NCBI GenBank assembly: GCA_008933765.1
Contig: WBUK01000009.1
Coordinates: forward strand, 1-64,000
DNA from: Ignavibacteriaceae bacterium
GTDB lineage: Bacteria > Bacteroidota > Ignavibacteria > Ignavibacteriales > Ignavibacteriaceae
Direction of reading: 5' to 3'
Length of the DNA stretch: 64,000 nt
The notes beneath the pieces are model-generated. The model worked only from the letters and a program-made list of their open reading frames with translations, was not told the origin of the DNA and ran no database searches. Positions 53,307 to 61,946 of the stretch are shown here, in pieces (position 1 is the first letter of the stretch; every line of letters starts with the position of its first letter). The translations under genes were made by a program, and so were the position numbers.

Positions 53307-54461
53307 GTGAGTTTAAATTTTCGATTAGAAGCCGGCGACACCGCAACGAAGGCACGGGCAGGCGAGTTTACAACAGCACATGGTGTGGTGAAAACACCAA
53401 TCTTTATGCCTGTTGGCACGCAAGGCACCGTTAAAGCGGTCAATTTTGAATACCTTCGGGATGATATAAATGCTGATATAATTCTGGGGAATACTTATCA
53501 TCTGTATTTGCGACCGGGTACAGAAACATTAGAACTTGCCGGCGGTTTACATAAGTTTATAAACTGGAACCGCCCGATTCTAACGGATAGTGGAGGTTTC
53601 CAGGTATTTTCGCTTTCTGATTTAAGAAAAATTAAGCATGACGGGGTTGAGTTCAAGTCGCACATCGATGGTTCGAAACACTTCTTCACACCCGAAAAAG
53701 TTGTTCAAATTCAGCGATCAATTGGCTCTGATATTATGATGGTATTGGATGAATGCACACCTTACCCTTGTCCTTATGAATATGCAGTTCACTCGACGGA
53801 GATGACATCAAAATGGGCGATTTTGAACAGAGAAGCATTTTTAGCTTCAAAGGGGCTTTACGGATTTGAACAAAATCAGTTTGGAATTATTCAGGGAAGC
53901 ACTTATAAAGATCAGAGAGAAAAATCTGTTCTTTCTTTGATTGATTTGGATTTTGAAGGATACGCAATCGGTGGATTAGCTGTTGGTGAACCCGCTGAAA
54001 CTATGTACGATATTGTGGATTTTACCACTGATTTCATGCCGGTGAACAAACCAAGATATCTGATGGGAGTTGGAAAACCGGAGAATATTTTAGAGGCGAT
54101 TGAACGGGGAATTGACATGTTCGATTGTGTTATGCCGACAAGAAACGCACGGCGCGGGTTTCTCTTTTCGTGGAACGGGCCCGTTCGAATTAAAAATTCT
54201 GCATATAAGAACGATTTTTCACCTATAGACGAAAATTGCAGCTGTTATACCTGCAGAAATCACTCGAGGGCGTACTTGCGGCACCTTCTTATTGCAAGTG
54301 AGTTTTTGGGATACGAACTTGTGTCTGTGCACAATGTTCATTTCTATTTAGAATTAACCCGCACGGCAAGGCAACACATCATTCAGGGTGATTATAAAGA
54401 GTGGAAAGAAGAAGTTTTAACAAAAATTTTAGATAAAGAAACAAAAGAAACGGAGAACTAA
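53307..54461 (+). CDS. tgt: Queuine tRNA-ribosyltransferase
   Basis: 384 residues from GTG 53307. The enzyme swaps guanine-34 for preQ1 in tRNAs with GUN anticodons. TDSGGFQVFSL holds the catalytic Asp region, GGLAVGEP and DCVMPTRNARRG are the conserved substrate loops, and the zinc site is CSCYTC...H (ENCSCYTCRNHSRAYLRH). Length normal. The stop overlaps yajC by one base, the common tgt-yajC arrangement. Confidence 0.96.
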   Translation: MSLNFRLEAGDTATKARAGEFTTAHGVVKTPIFMPVGTQGTVKAVNFEYLRDDINADIILGNTYHLYLRPGTETLELAGGLHKFINWNRPILTDSGGFQVFSLSDLRKIKHDGVEFKSHIDGSKHFFTPEKVVQIQRSIGSDIMMVLDECTPYPCPYEYAVHSTEMTSKWAILNREAFLASKGLYGFEQNQFGIIQGSTYKDQREKSVLSLIDLDFEGYAIGGLAVGEPAETMYDIVDFTTDFMPVNKPRYLMGVGKPENILEAIERGIDMFDCVMPTRNARRGFLFSWNGPVRIKNSAYKNDFSPIDENCSCYTCRNHSRAYLRHLLIASEFLGYELVSVHNVHFYLELTRTARQHIIQGDYKEWKEEVLTKILDKETKETEN

Positions 54462-54796
54462 TGGAAAAATTGTTTGCCATGGCACCTCAGGGAGCCGAAG
54501 GCGGCGGCAGTATGATGGGCACTTTGATAATGTTTGGGGCGATTTTCCTCATTTTTTATTTTATGATTATCAGACCGCAGCAAAAAAGGGCGAAAGAAAG
54601 GGAAAAACTACTTTCCGGCGTACAAAAAGGTGATAAAGTTATCACTTCAGGTGGTATGCACGGTGAGGTAACAGGAGTTGAAGATAAAATCGTCTGGATT
54701 AAAGTGGGCGATAACACCAAAATTAAATTTGACAAAGGTGCTATTACTGCTATTTTAAATTCTGACGGGACTGCAACTCAGTTGGATAAAAAATAA
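54461..54796 (+). CDS. yajC: Preprotein translocase accessory subunit YajC
   Basis: 111 residues with one transmembrane helix ([20 protein letters not shown]) followed by RPQQKRAKE, the family hallmark. A short soluble domain ([20 protein letters not shown]) completes it. YajC works with SecDF-YidC at the inner membrane. It directly follows tgt, as in many bacteria. Confidence 0.96.
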   Translation: MEKLFAMAPQGAEGGGSMMGTLIMFGAIFLIFYFMIIRPQQKRAKEREKLLSGVQKGDKVITSGGMHGEVTGVEDKIVWIKVGDNTKIKFDKGAITAILNSDGTATQLDKK

Positions 54797-54807
54797 CGGA
54801 TTTCAAG

Positions 54808-56022
54808 ATGTTTTGCACGGTTGAAGAAGCGGCTGAAGAGCTTAGGCAAGGTAAAGTAATTATTGTTACGGATGATGAGAACAGGGAGAACGAAGGCGAT
54901 TTTGTTTGCGCCTCTGAGTTTATTACACCGGAAATTGTGAATTTTATGGTTACGCACGGCAGAGGTTTGTTGTGTGTAGCTATGGAAGGCAGAAAGCTTG
55001 ATAACCTTGGCATACCTCTTATGAGTGGTTCGAACACTGCTCTTCACGGCACAAATTTCACCGTTTCCGTTGACGCTATTGAAGGAACCACTACAGGTAT
55101 TTCTGCAGGCGACCGTGCAAAAACTATCGAAAAACTTGCCTCGGACGACGCTAAAACGGAGGATTTCGCGATCCCGGGGCATATTTTTCCGCTACGATAC
55201 ACCGAAGGCGGTGTCGTTATTAGAGCCGGGCACACCGAAGCAGTGGTTGATTTATGCCGAATTGCCGGCTTGCGAACCAACGGTACGCTTTGCGAAATCT
55301 TGAAAGAAAACGGCGAGATGGCACGAATGAAAGAACTTCAGGAGCTTGCCCAACGATTCAATCTGAAGATGCTTTCGGTCAGGCAAATTTTAAAGTACAG
55401 GATGGTACATGAGAAATTTGTCGGTAAAATTACCACCATTAACTTTCCGACCTCACACGGTGATTTCAGTTTGTATCTCTTTAAGTCTGAGTTAGATTCG
55501 AAGGATCATATTGCAGTGGTTAAAGGGAAAGTAGAGGGGGAATCAAATGTGATGGTTAGGATTCATTCTGAGTGCTTAACGGGTGACATTTTCCACTCTT
55601 TACGGTGCGATTGCCACGACCAGTTAAACCACTCATTGGATTTAATTAACGAATACGGCAAGGGGGTTGTGATTTATCTTCGACAGGAAGGGCGCGGAAT
55701 TGGTTTGGATAACAAACTGCGCGCCTATAAACTGCAGGATATGGGTTTTGATACAGTTGAAGCCAACCAGAAACTGGGCTTTGAGGTTGATCCGAGAGAT
55801 TACGGAATTGGCGCCCAAATTATTAAAGAACTTGGCTTGAAGAGTGTTCGCTTGATAACAAACAACCCAAAAAAGATTGATGATTTGTTGGATTACGGAA
55901 TTCAAGTTACCAGCAGAGTGCCTCTGGAAATTGCACCTAACCCTAATAATGTGAAGTATCTTCAGACCAAAAGGGATAAAATGGGGCACATGATTATGGG
56001 CTCTATTTCGGAATTATTGTAG
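54808..56022 (+). CDS. ribBA: Bifunctional DHBP synthase / GTP cyclohydrolase II
   Basis: 404 residues catalysing both entry steps of riboflavin synthesis. The N-terminal half (1-200) has [12 protein letters not shown] and [11 protein letters not shown] of DHBP synthase. The C-terminal half has [20 protein letters not shown] and [11 protein letters not shown] of GTP cyclohydrolase II, with the three zinc cysteines. Length is normal for the fusion. Its 3' end overlaps the convergent gatA by nine bases. Confidence 0.96.
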   Translation: MFCTVEEAAEELRQGKVIIVTDDENRENEGDFVCASEFITPEIVNFMVTHGRGLLCVAMEGRKLDNLGIPLMSGSNTALHGTNFTVSVDAIEGTTTGISAGDRAKTIEKLASDDAKTEDFAIPGHIFPLRYTEGGVVIRAGHTEAVVDLCRIAGLRTNGTLCEILKENGEMARMKELQELAQRFNLKMLSVRQILKYRMVHEKFVGKITTINFPTSHGDFSLYLFKSELDSKDHIAVVKGKVEGESNVMVRIHSECLTGDIFHSLRCDCHDQLNHSLDLINEYGKGVVIYLRQEGRGIGLDNKLRAYKLQDMGFDTVEANQKLGFEVDPRDYGIGAQIIKELGLKSVRLITNNPKKIDDLLDYGIQVTSRVPLEIAPNPNNVKYLQTKRDKMGHMIMGSISELL

Positions 56023-57672
56023 TAAACTTTCAAGCATTTTTGCAACACTTAGAAGAGTGTTTTCTTCAAATTCCTTCCCGATGAATTGCGCTGCTAACGG
56101 TAAATTCTGTGATGAGCAGCCAATTGGCACTGAAACAGCAGGCAGGCCCGCTAAGTTTACAGAAGTTGTGTAAATATCCCCAAGATAAACAGCAAGAGGA
56201 TCGGTTGGCATTTCGCCAAATTTTGCAGGAAATTCAGGTGTAACCGGTGTCAGGATTAAATCATAATCCTTAAAAATTTTTGTAAAGTCGTTTTTTATCA
56301 GTCTTCTTACTTTTTGCGCTTTCCCAAAATATGCTTCGTAATAACCGCCGGAGAGGACATAATTACCCAACATTATCCTTCTTTTAACCTCTTTACCCAA
56401 GTTTTCAGATCTGGTATTGATATACATTTCAGCAAGAGTGCCGCTTTTTTCTTCTGAAACTGCCCTGTTTTTTTCTTCTGAGAGCGTCCCGTTAATTTTT
56501 GATCTTTTACCATATCTAACACCGTCGTAACGGGAAAGATTGGAAGCAGCCTCAGCGGTTGTTAAAACATAATATGCTGCAATGGCATATTTGGTGTTTG
56601 GTAGCGAAACTTCTTCTACAATATGCCCCGCTTCAACAAGCTTTGAAGCAATTTCCTCAACAGCAGATTTAATTTCAGGATTAAGCCCTTCACCGAAATA
56701 TTCTTTTGGGAGGGCGATTTTTAATTTTTTTGAAATATCCTTAGTATCTGCCGGTGATTGAATAGTTATTGGCTGTTCATCAGAAACAGGAGTATTTGTA
56801 TCCTGAGCCGAGTTTGGCTGTTCATCAGAAACAGGAGTATTTGTATCCTGAGCCAAATTTGGATGTTCATCCGGGTTGAAAGAGTAAGTAAATTCATTTT
56901 GCACAAACGGCGAAATTGGGGAAAGTGAAGGCAATTTTCCACCGTAAGATGTGGAATCCAACGGATCGTAACCCGAAATTACATCCAACACCAACGCACA
57001 ATCATCCACCGAATTTGCCAGTGGACCAATTGAATCAAAAGATGAAGCAAAAGCAGTTAAACCGTATCGTGAAACGCGGGAATAAGTCGGTTTAATGCCG
57101 TAAACACCGCAAAAGGCCGCCGGTTGTCTGATAGAACCGCCTGTATCACTGCCAATAGCAACATCACACAACCCGGCTGCAACTGCAGCTGCTGATCCTC
57201 CGGAGGAGCCACCGGGAACTCTTGATTTATCAACAGGATTAAGAACAGCACCAAAAGCAGAGTTTGTGTTTGTTGCGCCCATCGCAAACTCGTCACAATT
57301 AAGTTTACCTATAATAAGTGCATCATCCGAGAGTAATTTATCGATTATGGTTGCATTAAAAACGGGTTGAAACCCCTCAAGCATTTTCGAGGCACAGGTC
57401 AGTGGCATCCCGACGACAGAGATAACATCTTTAACTGCAATAACGGCACCGAAAAGTCTGCCGGGCGCCTTGCCGCCTTTAAGACTGCTAAGCAATACTT
57501 CCGCTTTTTGCATAATAGAGTGATCTACATAAATATAGGCGTTAATATCCTGTGATTTTTCAATTTTTAAGAGAAAATCACGGACATTCTGCAGAAGATC
57601 GAGCTGACCCGATAGGATCAGGTCTCTCTTTTCGGAAAGGGAACGATACGGAAAAGAACTGCCGGTAGCTAT
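56014..57672 (-). CDS. gatA: Glutamyl/aspartyl-tRNA amidotransferase subunit A, non-canonical start
   Basis: An amidase that makes glutaminyl- or asparaginyl-tRNA with GatB/C. The Ser-cisSer-Lys triad region is present: [18 protein letters not shown] and [12 protein letters not shown]. The first ATG (57513) would cut off about 50 residues that still match GatA ([14 protein letters not shown] and [17 protein letters not shown]). In that frame upstream there is no ATG, GTG or TTG before the in-frame stop at about 57723; only CTG (57621, 57594) and ATA (57672, overlapping the tatA stop) are available. I give the ATA as outer limit, 552 residues. Two in-frame insertions add repeats: [15 protein letters not shown] twice, and a shorter SEEK-type one. 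Gene identity is secure; the start is not. Confidence 0.88.
   Translation of the reverse strand: MATGSSFPYRSLSEKRDLILSGQLDLLQNVRDFLLKIEKSQDINAYIYVDHSIMQKAEVLLSSLKGGKAPGRLFGAVIAVKDVISVVGMPLTCASKMLEGFQPVFNATIIDKLLSDDALIIGKLNCDEFAMGATNTNSAFGAVLNPVDKSRVPGGSSGGSAAAVAAGLCDVAIGSDTGGSIRQPAAFCGVYGIKPTYSRVSRYGLTAFASSFDSIGPLANSVDDCALVLDVISGYDPLDSTSYGGKLPSLSPISPFVQNEFTYSFNPDEHPNLAQDTNTPVSDEQPNSAQDTNTPVSDEQPITIQSPADTKDISKKLKIALPKEYFGEGLNPEIKSAVEEIASKLVEAGHIVEEVSLPNTKYAIAAYYVLTTAEAASNLSRYDGVRYGKRSKINGTLSEEKNRAVSEEKSGTLAEMYINTRSENLGKEVKRRIMLGNYVLSGGYYEAYFGKAQKVRRLIKNDFTKIFKDYDLILTPVTPEFPAKFGEMPTDPLAVYLGDIYTTSVNLAGLPAVSVPIGCSSQNLPLAAQFIGKEFEENTLLSVAKMLESLLQ
56446..56481 (-). repeat. Short in-frame duplication inside gatA (SEEK unit)
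   Basis: CTTTTTTCTTCTGA recurs about 24 bases apart, giving two SEEK-containing segments between the [11 protein letters not shown] and [11 protein letters not shown] blocks. Normal GatA proteins have only a short link here. Confidence 0.55.
56771..56871 (-). repeat. 45-bp tandem repeat inside gatA
   Basis: Two 45-base units at 56771-56815 and 56816-56860, plus an 11-base partial to 56871, encode [15 protein letters not shown]-type repeats. They sit before the [10 protein letters not shown] strand, where GatA normally has a short loop. The frame is kept. Confidence 0.9.
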
Positions 57673-57863
57673 TGGGTATCTTTCTTTTGATCTTTTGATT
57701 CGTCGATCTTTATATCCTGCTCAACATCTTTAAGCGCTCTTTTAAATTCTCTCATGCCTTTACCTACTCCCTGAGCAAGTTCGGGAATTTTTTTTGCGCC
57801 AAAGAGTAACAGAACAACTAAGACGATAAGAAATATCTCTAATGGTCCAAGATTTGAAAACAT
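57669..57863 (-). CDS. tatA: Twin-arginine translocase subunit TatA/E
   Basis: 64 residues: a short N-terminal helix (LGPLEIFLIVLVVLLLFG), the FGAKKIPELAQGVGKGMREF hinge and amphipathic helix, and a charged tail. This is the standard TatA/E plan for moving folded proteins through the inner membrane. No tatC is in the window. Its stop overlaps the ATA that may start gatA. Confidence 0.95.
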   Translation of the reverse strand: MFSNLGPLEIFLIVLVVLLLFGAKKIPELAQGVGKGMREFKRALKDVEQDIKIDESKDQKKDTQ

Positions 57864-57933
57864 TTTTTTACCTCAATTATTTAAATTTTTCCCGAAAAAT
57901 GGTAATTAAATTTTCGCAACAAAATCATTTTGA

Positions 57934-58656
57934 TTAATGCGATTTTCTTTTTTTCGGTTTAGAAACATAACTCAGTGCAATATTATATAAAATACTAAAA
58001 ATAAACATGAAAAACAATCCGGTGACACCGTAAAACCAAATAACAAACGGAACTGCAATCAGAAAGAGTACTGAAAAGGGGTTTTTTCTAAAGTAGGCTG
58101 CATTAGTTTTTGGAAATGCGGCAAATTTAAGTTTTGAAACCATCCCTGCAGCCACAACAAGAGTAACAATGGGATAGAACCAACTGTTCCAGTTCCAAGG
58201 AATCAGGTCACTTTCCAATTGCGCAAGAACCAAAAAAGTAACAGAAAGTGCCGCCACCGGAATGGGTATTCCCTTAAAATCCCCCTTTTTTAGGTCAGGA
58301 TCAACTTCGATGTTAAATCTTGCCAGCCTTAGTGCGCCGGCAACTAAGAACAACAGGCTGAAAATTATGCCCCAGGTTCCCAGGTTTTCAAGTTTATATC
58401 TATAGATTAAAAACGCAGTGGGTGCGCCAAATCCAATAATATCGGCAAGAGAATCGAGCTGTACCCCGAAATTTGATGCCGCTTTTAACAAACGCGCTGC
58501 CAAGCCATCTATTAGATCAAAGAAAGCCGAAGCAAGAATAAGGTACCCTGCGGTCAGGTAATCTTCTTTTGCAGCATAAACAATTGAAAGATAGCCACAA
58601 GTAAGGTTGCTTAATGTAAGCAAACCCGGAATAATTGCTCTTCTGTTTTGTATCAT
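57934..58656 (-). CDS. pssA: CDP-diacylglycerol-serine O-phosphatidyltransferase
   Basis: 240 residues with about seven transmembrane helices. The CDP-alcohol phosphotransferase motif is complete: DLIDGLAARL...GVQLDSLADIIGFG (from about residue 46). It makes phosphatidylserine, which the psd product upstream in the operon decarboxylates. Its ATG is overlapped by the stop of a 25-residue micro-ORF (ATGA, 58656-58653). Confidence 0.94.
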   Translation of the reverse strand: MIQNRRAIIPGLLTLSNLTCGYLSIVYAAKEDYLTAGYLILASAFFDLIDGLAARLLKAASNFGVQLDSLADIIGFGAPTAFLIYRYKLENLGTWGIIFSLLFLVAGALRLARFNIEVDPDLKKGDFKGIPIPVAALSVTFLVLAQLESDLIPWNWNSWFYPIVTLVVAAGMVSKLKFAAFPKTNAAYFRKNPFSVLFLIAVPFVIWFYGVTGLFFMFIFSILYNIALSYVSKPKKRKSH

Positions 58657-58730
58657 TTTAGTCCCCTGTAGACTCTTTGTAAGTTAAAATTTCTTTCCGA
58701 AATTAAATACAAGTTTTTACTCAACATCAT
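58653..58730 (-). CDS. Micro-ORF B between psd and pssA (25 aa)
   Basis: Begins MMLSKNLYLIS and ends RVYRGLK. It starts in an ATGA overlap with micro-ORF A's stop and ends in an ATGA overlap with the pssA start. It aligns with micro-ORF A over all 25 codons without a gap, 14 residues identical, and several changes are mild (Ser/Asn, Phe/Tyr, Lys/Arg). Possible roles are coupling of psd and pssA translation or none at all. Confidence 0.4.
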   Translation of the reverse strand: MMLSKNLYLISERNFNLQRVYRGLK

Positions 58731-58814
58731 TTTTGCCCCTTGTCAGCACTTTGCAAGTTAATATTTCTTATTGGAATTAGAAACAAGCTTTTACTCAGAA
58801 TCATTTTTGTCCCC
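58663..58814 (-). repeat. Tandem duplication (about 74 bp) between psd and pssA
   Basis: 58663-58739 and 58736-58814 are imperfect copies, both bounded by TCATTTTTGTCCCC-like blocks. A third trace of the block, ATCATTTTAGTCCCC, lies at the pssA start (58652-58666). The right-hand copy includes the real end of psd. Confidence 0.8.
58727..58804 (-). CDS. Micro-ORF A overlapping the psd end (25 aa)
   Basis: Begins MILSKSLFLIPI and ends SADKGQK. Its ATG lies inside the last codons of psd in another frame (14-base overlap), and its TGA overlaps the start of micro-ORF B (ATGA, 58730-58727). Same length as micro-ORF B and clearly homologous. Four codons differ only silently and eleven change the residue, so strong purifying selection is not evident. 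Confidence 0.4.
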   Translation of the reverse strand: MILSKSLFLIPIRNINLQSADKGQK

Positions 58815-59465
58815 ACTAACTAACTTGAACAAAACGGTTTCACCGGCTGTAACATTGTCTCCGGCTTTTACCTGAGGCACCGAAGTGGGGTCAACCAACA
58901 CATCCACACGGCTTCCGAATTTTATCATTCCAAACCTTTCACCAACAGTAACAGAATCTCCCTGCTTCAGTTCATTTATGATTCTGCGGGCAATGTACCC
59001 GGCAACCTGCGAGAAAAGCACCTTACCTGAACCGTAATTTATGCCCGTTAAAAATCTTTCGTTTTGCGAAGAGGCTTTGTCTTCAAAAGCTGCAAAAAAC
59101 TCCCCTTCGTGGTACTTCAAATATTCCACTTTTCCGCTTATCGGTATCCGGTTTACATGCACATTCAATGGTGACATAAAAATAGAAACCTGAAGAGCTT
59201 TGCCTTTTAAGTACTCATCATCCACCACTTCTTTTACAAACAGGACTTTTCCGTCAGCCGGAGAAACGATTAAATCATCTCCTTTTGGAGTTGTACGGTC
59301 CGGGTCCCGGAAAAAATTAAGTGTAAAAACAGAAATTAGGATTGCGATAACAAATAATGGGTATTTCAAGTAAGGTTTATCGGTTAACCAAATACCAAGA
59401 GCAATCAGTAAAAAAGCGATTAGTAAAACTATTCCAATAGTGAAGTAGCCGTATTTTGTAAACAT
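58791..59465 (-). CDS. psd: Phosphatidylserine decarboxylase (short type)
   Basis: 224 residues, the small bacterial type. One or two N-terminal helices are followed by DLIVSPADGKVLFVKEV, IFMSPLNVHVNRIPISG and the self-cleavage region GERFGMIKFGSRVDVL, where Gly-Ser cleavage creates the pyruvoyl group. It turns phosphatidylserine into phosphatidylethanolamine at the inner membrane. Start ATG 59465 follows the preceding gene's stop with no gap. Confidence 0.94.
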   Translation of the reverse strand: MFTKYGYFTIGIVLLIAFLLIALGIWLTDKPYLKYPLFVIAILISVFTLNFFRDPDRTTPKGDDLIVSPADGKVLFVKEVVDDEYLKGKALQVSIFMSPLNVHVNRIPISGKVEYLKYHEGEFFAAFEDKASSQNERFLTGINYGSGKVLFSQVAGYIARRIINELKQGDSVTVGERFGMIKFGSRVDVLVDPTSVPQVKAGDNVTAGETVLFKLVSGDKNDSE

Positions 59466-60119
59466 TTATTCCAATACTTTATTCAAAAATTCGTTATACT
59501 CGATTGATTGTAACCCTGATTCCTCAGAGATAAATTTTTTAACAGTGGCACTTGTCGCAGCTGAGAGAACACGGATATCAGAAAAATGAAATCTTCCGTC
59601 GATAAAAAGTTTATTTTCCTTTTTCAGAAATTTAACCAGTAGCGATATTAATTCACAATTTCTTCGTTCAAAGAAGGTTCTTAACACTGCATTTAATTTG
59701 TAAGTTGCTTTAGTTGCAACTCTATACTCCTCAGGCGTTATTATATTAAGAGCGTAGAGGATTGTTTCACTAACCGGCAATTTCCTGACGCTGTCAGCGA
59801 AAACATAATGCCCCGGTGTAGTTAAGGCTTGTAACAACTCTGCCCCTGTTGCTTTATTCAGATAGTTATCGACGAAATTAACCATTTTGACAGAGAATGC
59901 GCACTTTTCGTAATTTTCGATGTTTTCATCTGTTTCATCTTGTAAAACGATTGGCAGATTGAACTCTCTGATATAGTCAAAAAGTTGCGGAGAAATAATT
60001 AGAGAATTTCCTTGTAAATTAGCAGAGGGCTTTTTTGTATTTCTGCCGAGAGCGGATTTACGCTCCAATTCTGTCAACATTTTTCGTATTTTTTCAATTT
60101 GAAAATTTGTGAATGCCAA
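59466..60119 (-). CDS. Unknown protein, distant PurC-like pattern
   Basis: 217 residues, no signal or membrane segment. I do not recognise it firmly. The second half, ITPEEYRVATKATYKLNAVL then FFERRNCELISLLVKF and LFIDGRFHFSDIRVL, loosely recalls the C-terminal half of SAICAR synthetase (PurC), including the position of its DExSPDxxR motif, but the catalytic acidic residues are not conserved. It leads the minus-strand operon with psd and pssA. Could be a degenerate or repurposed relative. Confidence 0.4.
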   Translation of the reverse strand: MAFTNFQIEKIRKMLTELERKSALGRNTKKPSANLQGNSLIISPQLFDYIREFNLPIVLQDETDENIENYEKCAFSVKMVNFVDNYLNKATGAELLQALTTPGHYVFADSVRKLPVSETILYALNIITPEEYRVATKATYKLNAVLRTFFERRNCELISLLVKFLKKENKLFIDGRFHFSDIRVLSAATSATVKKFISEESGLQSIEYNEFLNKVLE

Positions 60120-60185
60120 ATATATAGTTTAGTAATTACATAAATAAACAATTTCTTAAATTTAAATAAATATCCCGGAGGATAG

Positions 60186-60518
60186 ATGTTTAACAAACCC
60201 AATATGCAGCAGATGATGAAGCAAGTTCAAAAGTTACAGGAAGATATGGCACGGCTTCAGAATGAACTTGCCGCAAAAACTGTTGTGGAGGAAGCAGGCG
60301 GCGGAATGATTAAGGCAACGGTGAATGGTAACAACGAATTGGTGTCTATTGTATTAGACCCGACTGTAATTGTACCGGAAGATAAAGAAGTGTTGGAAGA
60401 CCTGATAGTTGCCGCAGTGAACAAAGCGCTTGCTTCATCTAAAAAAATGCACGAAGAAGAGATGGGGAAATTGACTAAAGGGATGGTGCCACCGGGAATG
60501 AACCTTCCGGGCTTCTAA
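60186..60518 (+). CDS. YbaB/EbfC-family nucleoid-associated protein
   Basis: 110 residues: an N-terminal coiled coil (MMKQVQKLQEDMARLQNEL), the strand block GGGMIKATVNGNNELVSIVLDP, and a C-terminal helix ending in a Met/Gly/Pro-rich tail. It is a small DNA-binding dimer. Its place before recR is conserved in many bacteria (usually dnaX-ybaB-recR). Upstream CCCGGAGG is a good ribosome site. Confidence 0.95.
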   Translation: MFNKPNMQQMMKQVQKLQEDMARLQNELAAKTVVEEAGGGMIKATVNGNNELVSIVLDPTVIVPEDKEVLEDLIVAAVNKALASSKKMHEEEMGKLTKGMVPPGMNLPGF

Positions 60519-60520
60519 AA

Positions 60521-60601
60521 ATGAATTTTGCGTCACCGCATCACTTCAGACTGTTTCACATCTTGTTCAATACTAACGGGCGAATGGGGTTCCGGTCATG
60601 A
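60521..60601 (+). CDS. 26-residue micro-ORF coupled to recR
   Basis: Begins MNFASPHHFRLF two bases after the ebfC stop and ends at a TGA (60599-60601) that overlaps the recR ATG (60598). RecR itself begins MNLAAPLQAVVD; the first 35 or so bases of the two frames are alike (ATGAATNTTGCNNCACC). It looks like a duplicated recR start that now feeds ribosomes into recR. Translation unproven. Confidence 0.35.
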   Translation: MNFASPHHFRLFHILFNTNGRMGFRS

Positions 60602-61191
60602 ATCTTGCAGCACCACTTCAAGCTGTGGTGGATGAACTTTCCAAATTCCCCGGTGTTGGTGCAAAAAGCGCCCGCCGGTTAGCTCTGTTTCTTTTAAGAC
60701 AGCCACCCGAACAGGTGGATTTGTTGATTGAAGCTTTAACAGGGTTAAAAACAAAAATCAAATTTTGCAAAATTTGTTTCAACATTGGTGAAGAAGAGAT
60801 TTGCGAAATTTGCGCCTCCGAAAAGCGGGACCAAAACACTATTTGCGTTGTTGAGGATATAAACGATGTTATCGCAATTGAAAGATCACACGAATATAAC
60901 GGTGCTTATCATGTGTTGGGAGGCGTGCTTTCTCCTTTGAACGGAGTGGGGCCCGAAGATCTTAAAGTGAAAGAACTGTTAGTCCGCCTGAAAGGTGAAA
61001 TTAAAGAAGTGATTTTGGCGCTGAACCCTGATACTGAAGGAGAGGCTACATCTCTTTATCTGAACCGCCTGATAGAACCGATGGATATTCCCGTCAGTAG
61101 GATTGCCAGAGGTCTGCCGATTGGCGGCAATATTGAATTTGCTGACGATGCAACGATTGGCAGAGCTGTTTCGGGCAGGGGTAAGTTTTGA
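60598..61191 (+). CDS. recR: Recombination protein RecR
   Basis: 197 residues, normal length. The helix-hairpin-helix (LSKFPGVGAKSARRLALFLL), the four-cysteine zinc finger (CKICFNIGEEEICEICAS) and the TOPRIM domain (ICVVEDINDVIAIE) are all clear, and the C-terminus ends IGRAVSGRGKF. It acts with RecO/RecF in gap repair. Its stop overlaps the next gene's TTG start. Confidence 0.96.
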   Translation: MNLAAPLQAVVDELSKFPGVGAKSARRLALFLLRQPPEQVDLLIEALTGLKTKIKFCKICFNIGEEEICEICASEKRDQNTICVVEDINDVIAIERSHEYNGAYHVLGGVLSPLNGVGPEDLKVKELLVRLKGEIKEVILALNPDTEGEATSLYLNRLIEPMDIPVSRIARGLPIGGNIEFADDATIGRAVSGRGKF

Positions 61192-61946
61192 GGGCTTCTG
61201 AGAGCAGGGGAAGACAAACTGAATGGTTTACAGGATGGTTTGAATCGGAACACTACCTTAAACTTTATTCACATCGTGATGATGCTGATGCACATAAGTT
61301 GGTTGCCTTACTTCAAAACAACCTGAAGTTACCTAAAAATGCTCGTGTGCTTGATTTGGCTTGTGGTGCCGCACGACATGCTCTGATCTTTGCAGGAAAA
61401 GGATACAAGGTTACGGGATACGATTTAAGTTCGACTTTGTTAGAAATTGGCAAAAATGCGGCTGTAAGCAAAAATGTTAAACTTGACTTGGTCAGGGGGG
61501 ATATCCGAGCCTTTCCTTTCCACAAAGGGTACGACTTGGTGCTGAACATTTTTACCAGTTGGGGCTATTTTAGCAATGATGAACAAAATGCTGAAGTGTT
61601 GCGTAGCGCCATTTCCCTGAAAAAAGAAAACGGATATTTTGTGCTTGATACAATGAATCCCCGGTTTGTTCAGAAAAACCTGAAACCTTTCGAGAACATC
61701 GTAAAAAATGGGGTTGAATACCGGATAAGCAAAGAAATAGCCGATAACAGGGTAATCAAGAGGATTACTTTTAATGATTCGGGTGAAGAATATCACTTTT
61801 TGGAATCGGTCAGGTTATATAACAGGAAAGATATTGAATCTTTTATTGTAAATTCAGGCGTTAAAAAATTACTCTGGTTTGGTGATTATTCGGGGGGTGA
61901 TTTTCGTGAAGAAAGTTCACCGAGGATAATATGTATCGCTTCTTAA
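61188..61946 (+). CDS. Class I SAM-dependent methyltransferase
   Basis: 252 residues from TTG 61188, overlapping the recR stop (TTGA). Motif I VLDLACGAARHALIFA (about 54-69), the acidic loop VTGYDLSSTLL and post-I LDLVRGDIRAFPF are standard. The substrate cannot be told. Sequence WFTGWFESEHYLKLYSHRD near the start is common to a small-molecule methyltransferase group. It overlaps the next lipoprotein gene by 16 bases. Confidence 0.85.
   Translation: MRASESRGRQTEWFTGWFESEHYLKLYSHRDDADAHKLVALLQNNLKLPKNARVLDLACGAARHALIFAGKGYKVTGYDLSSTLLEIGKNAAVSKNVKLDLVRGDIRAFPFHKGYDLVLNIFTSWGYFSNDEQNAEVLRSAISLKKENGYFVLDTMNPRFVQKNLKPFENIVKNGVEYRISKEIADNRVIKRITFNDSGEEYHFLESVRLYNRKDIESFIVNSGVKKLLWFGDYSGGDFREESSPRIICIAS

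Noticed and set aside
57664-57700. Programmed frameshift from tatA into gatA
   Set aside because: The frames are offset suitably, but the A-rich site does not fit a good slippery heptamer and a TatA-GatA fusion makes little sense.
57881-57928. 15-codon minus-strand ORF between pssA and tatA
   Set aside because: It starts MILL somewhat like the psd-pssA micro-ORFs, but has no overlap with either gene and no clear duplicate.
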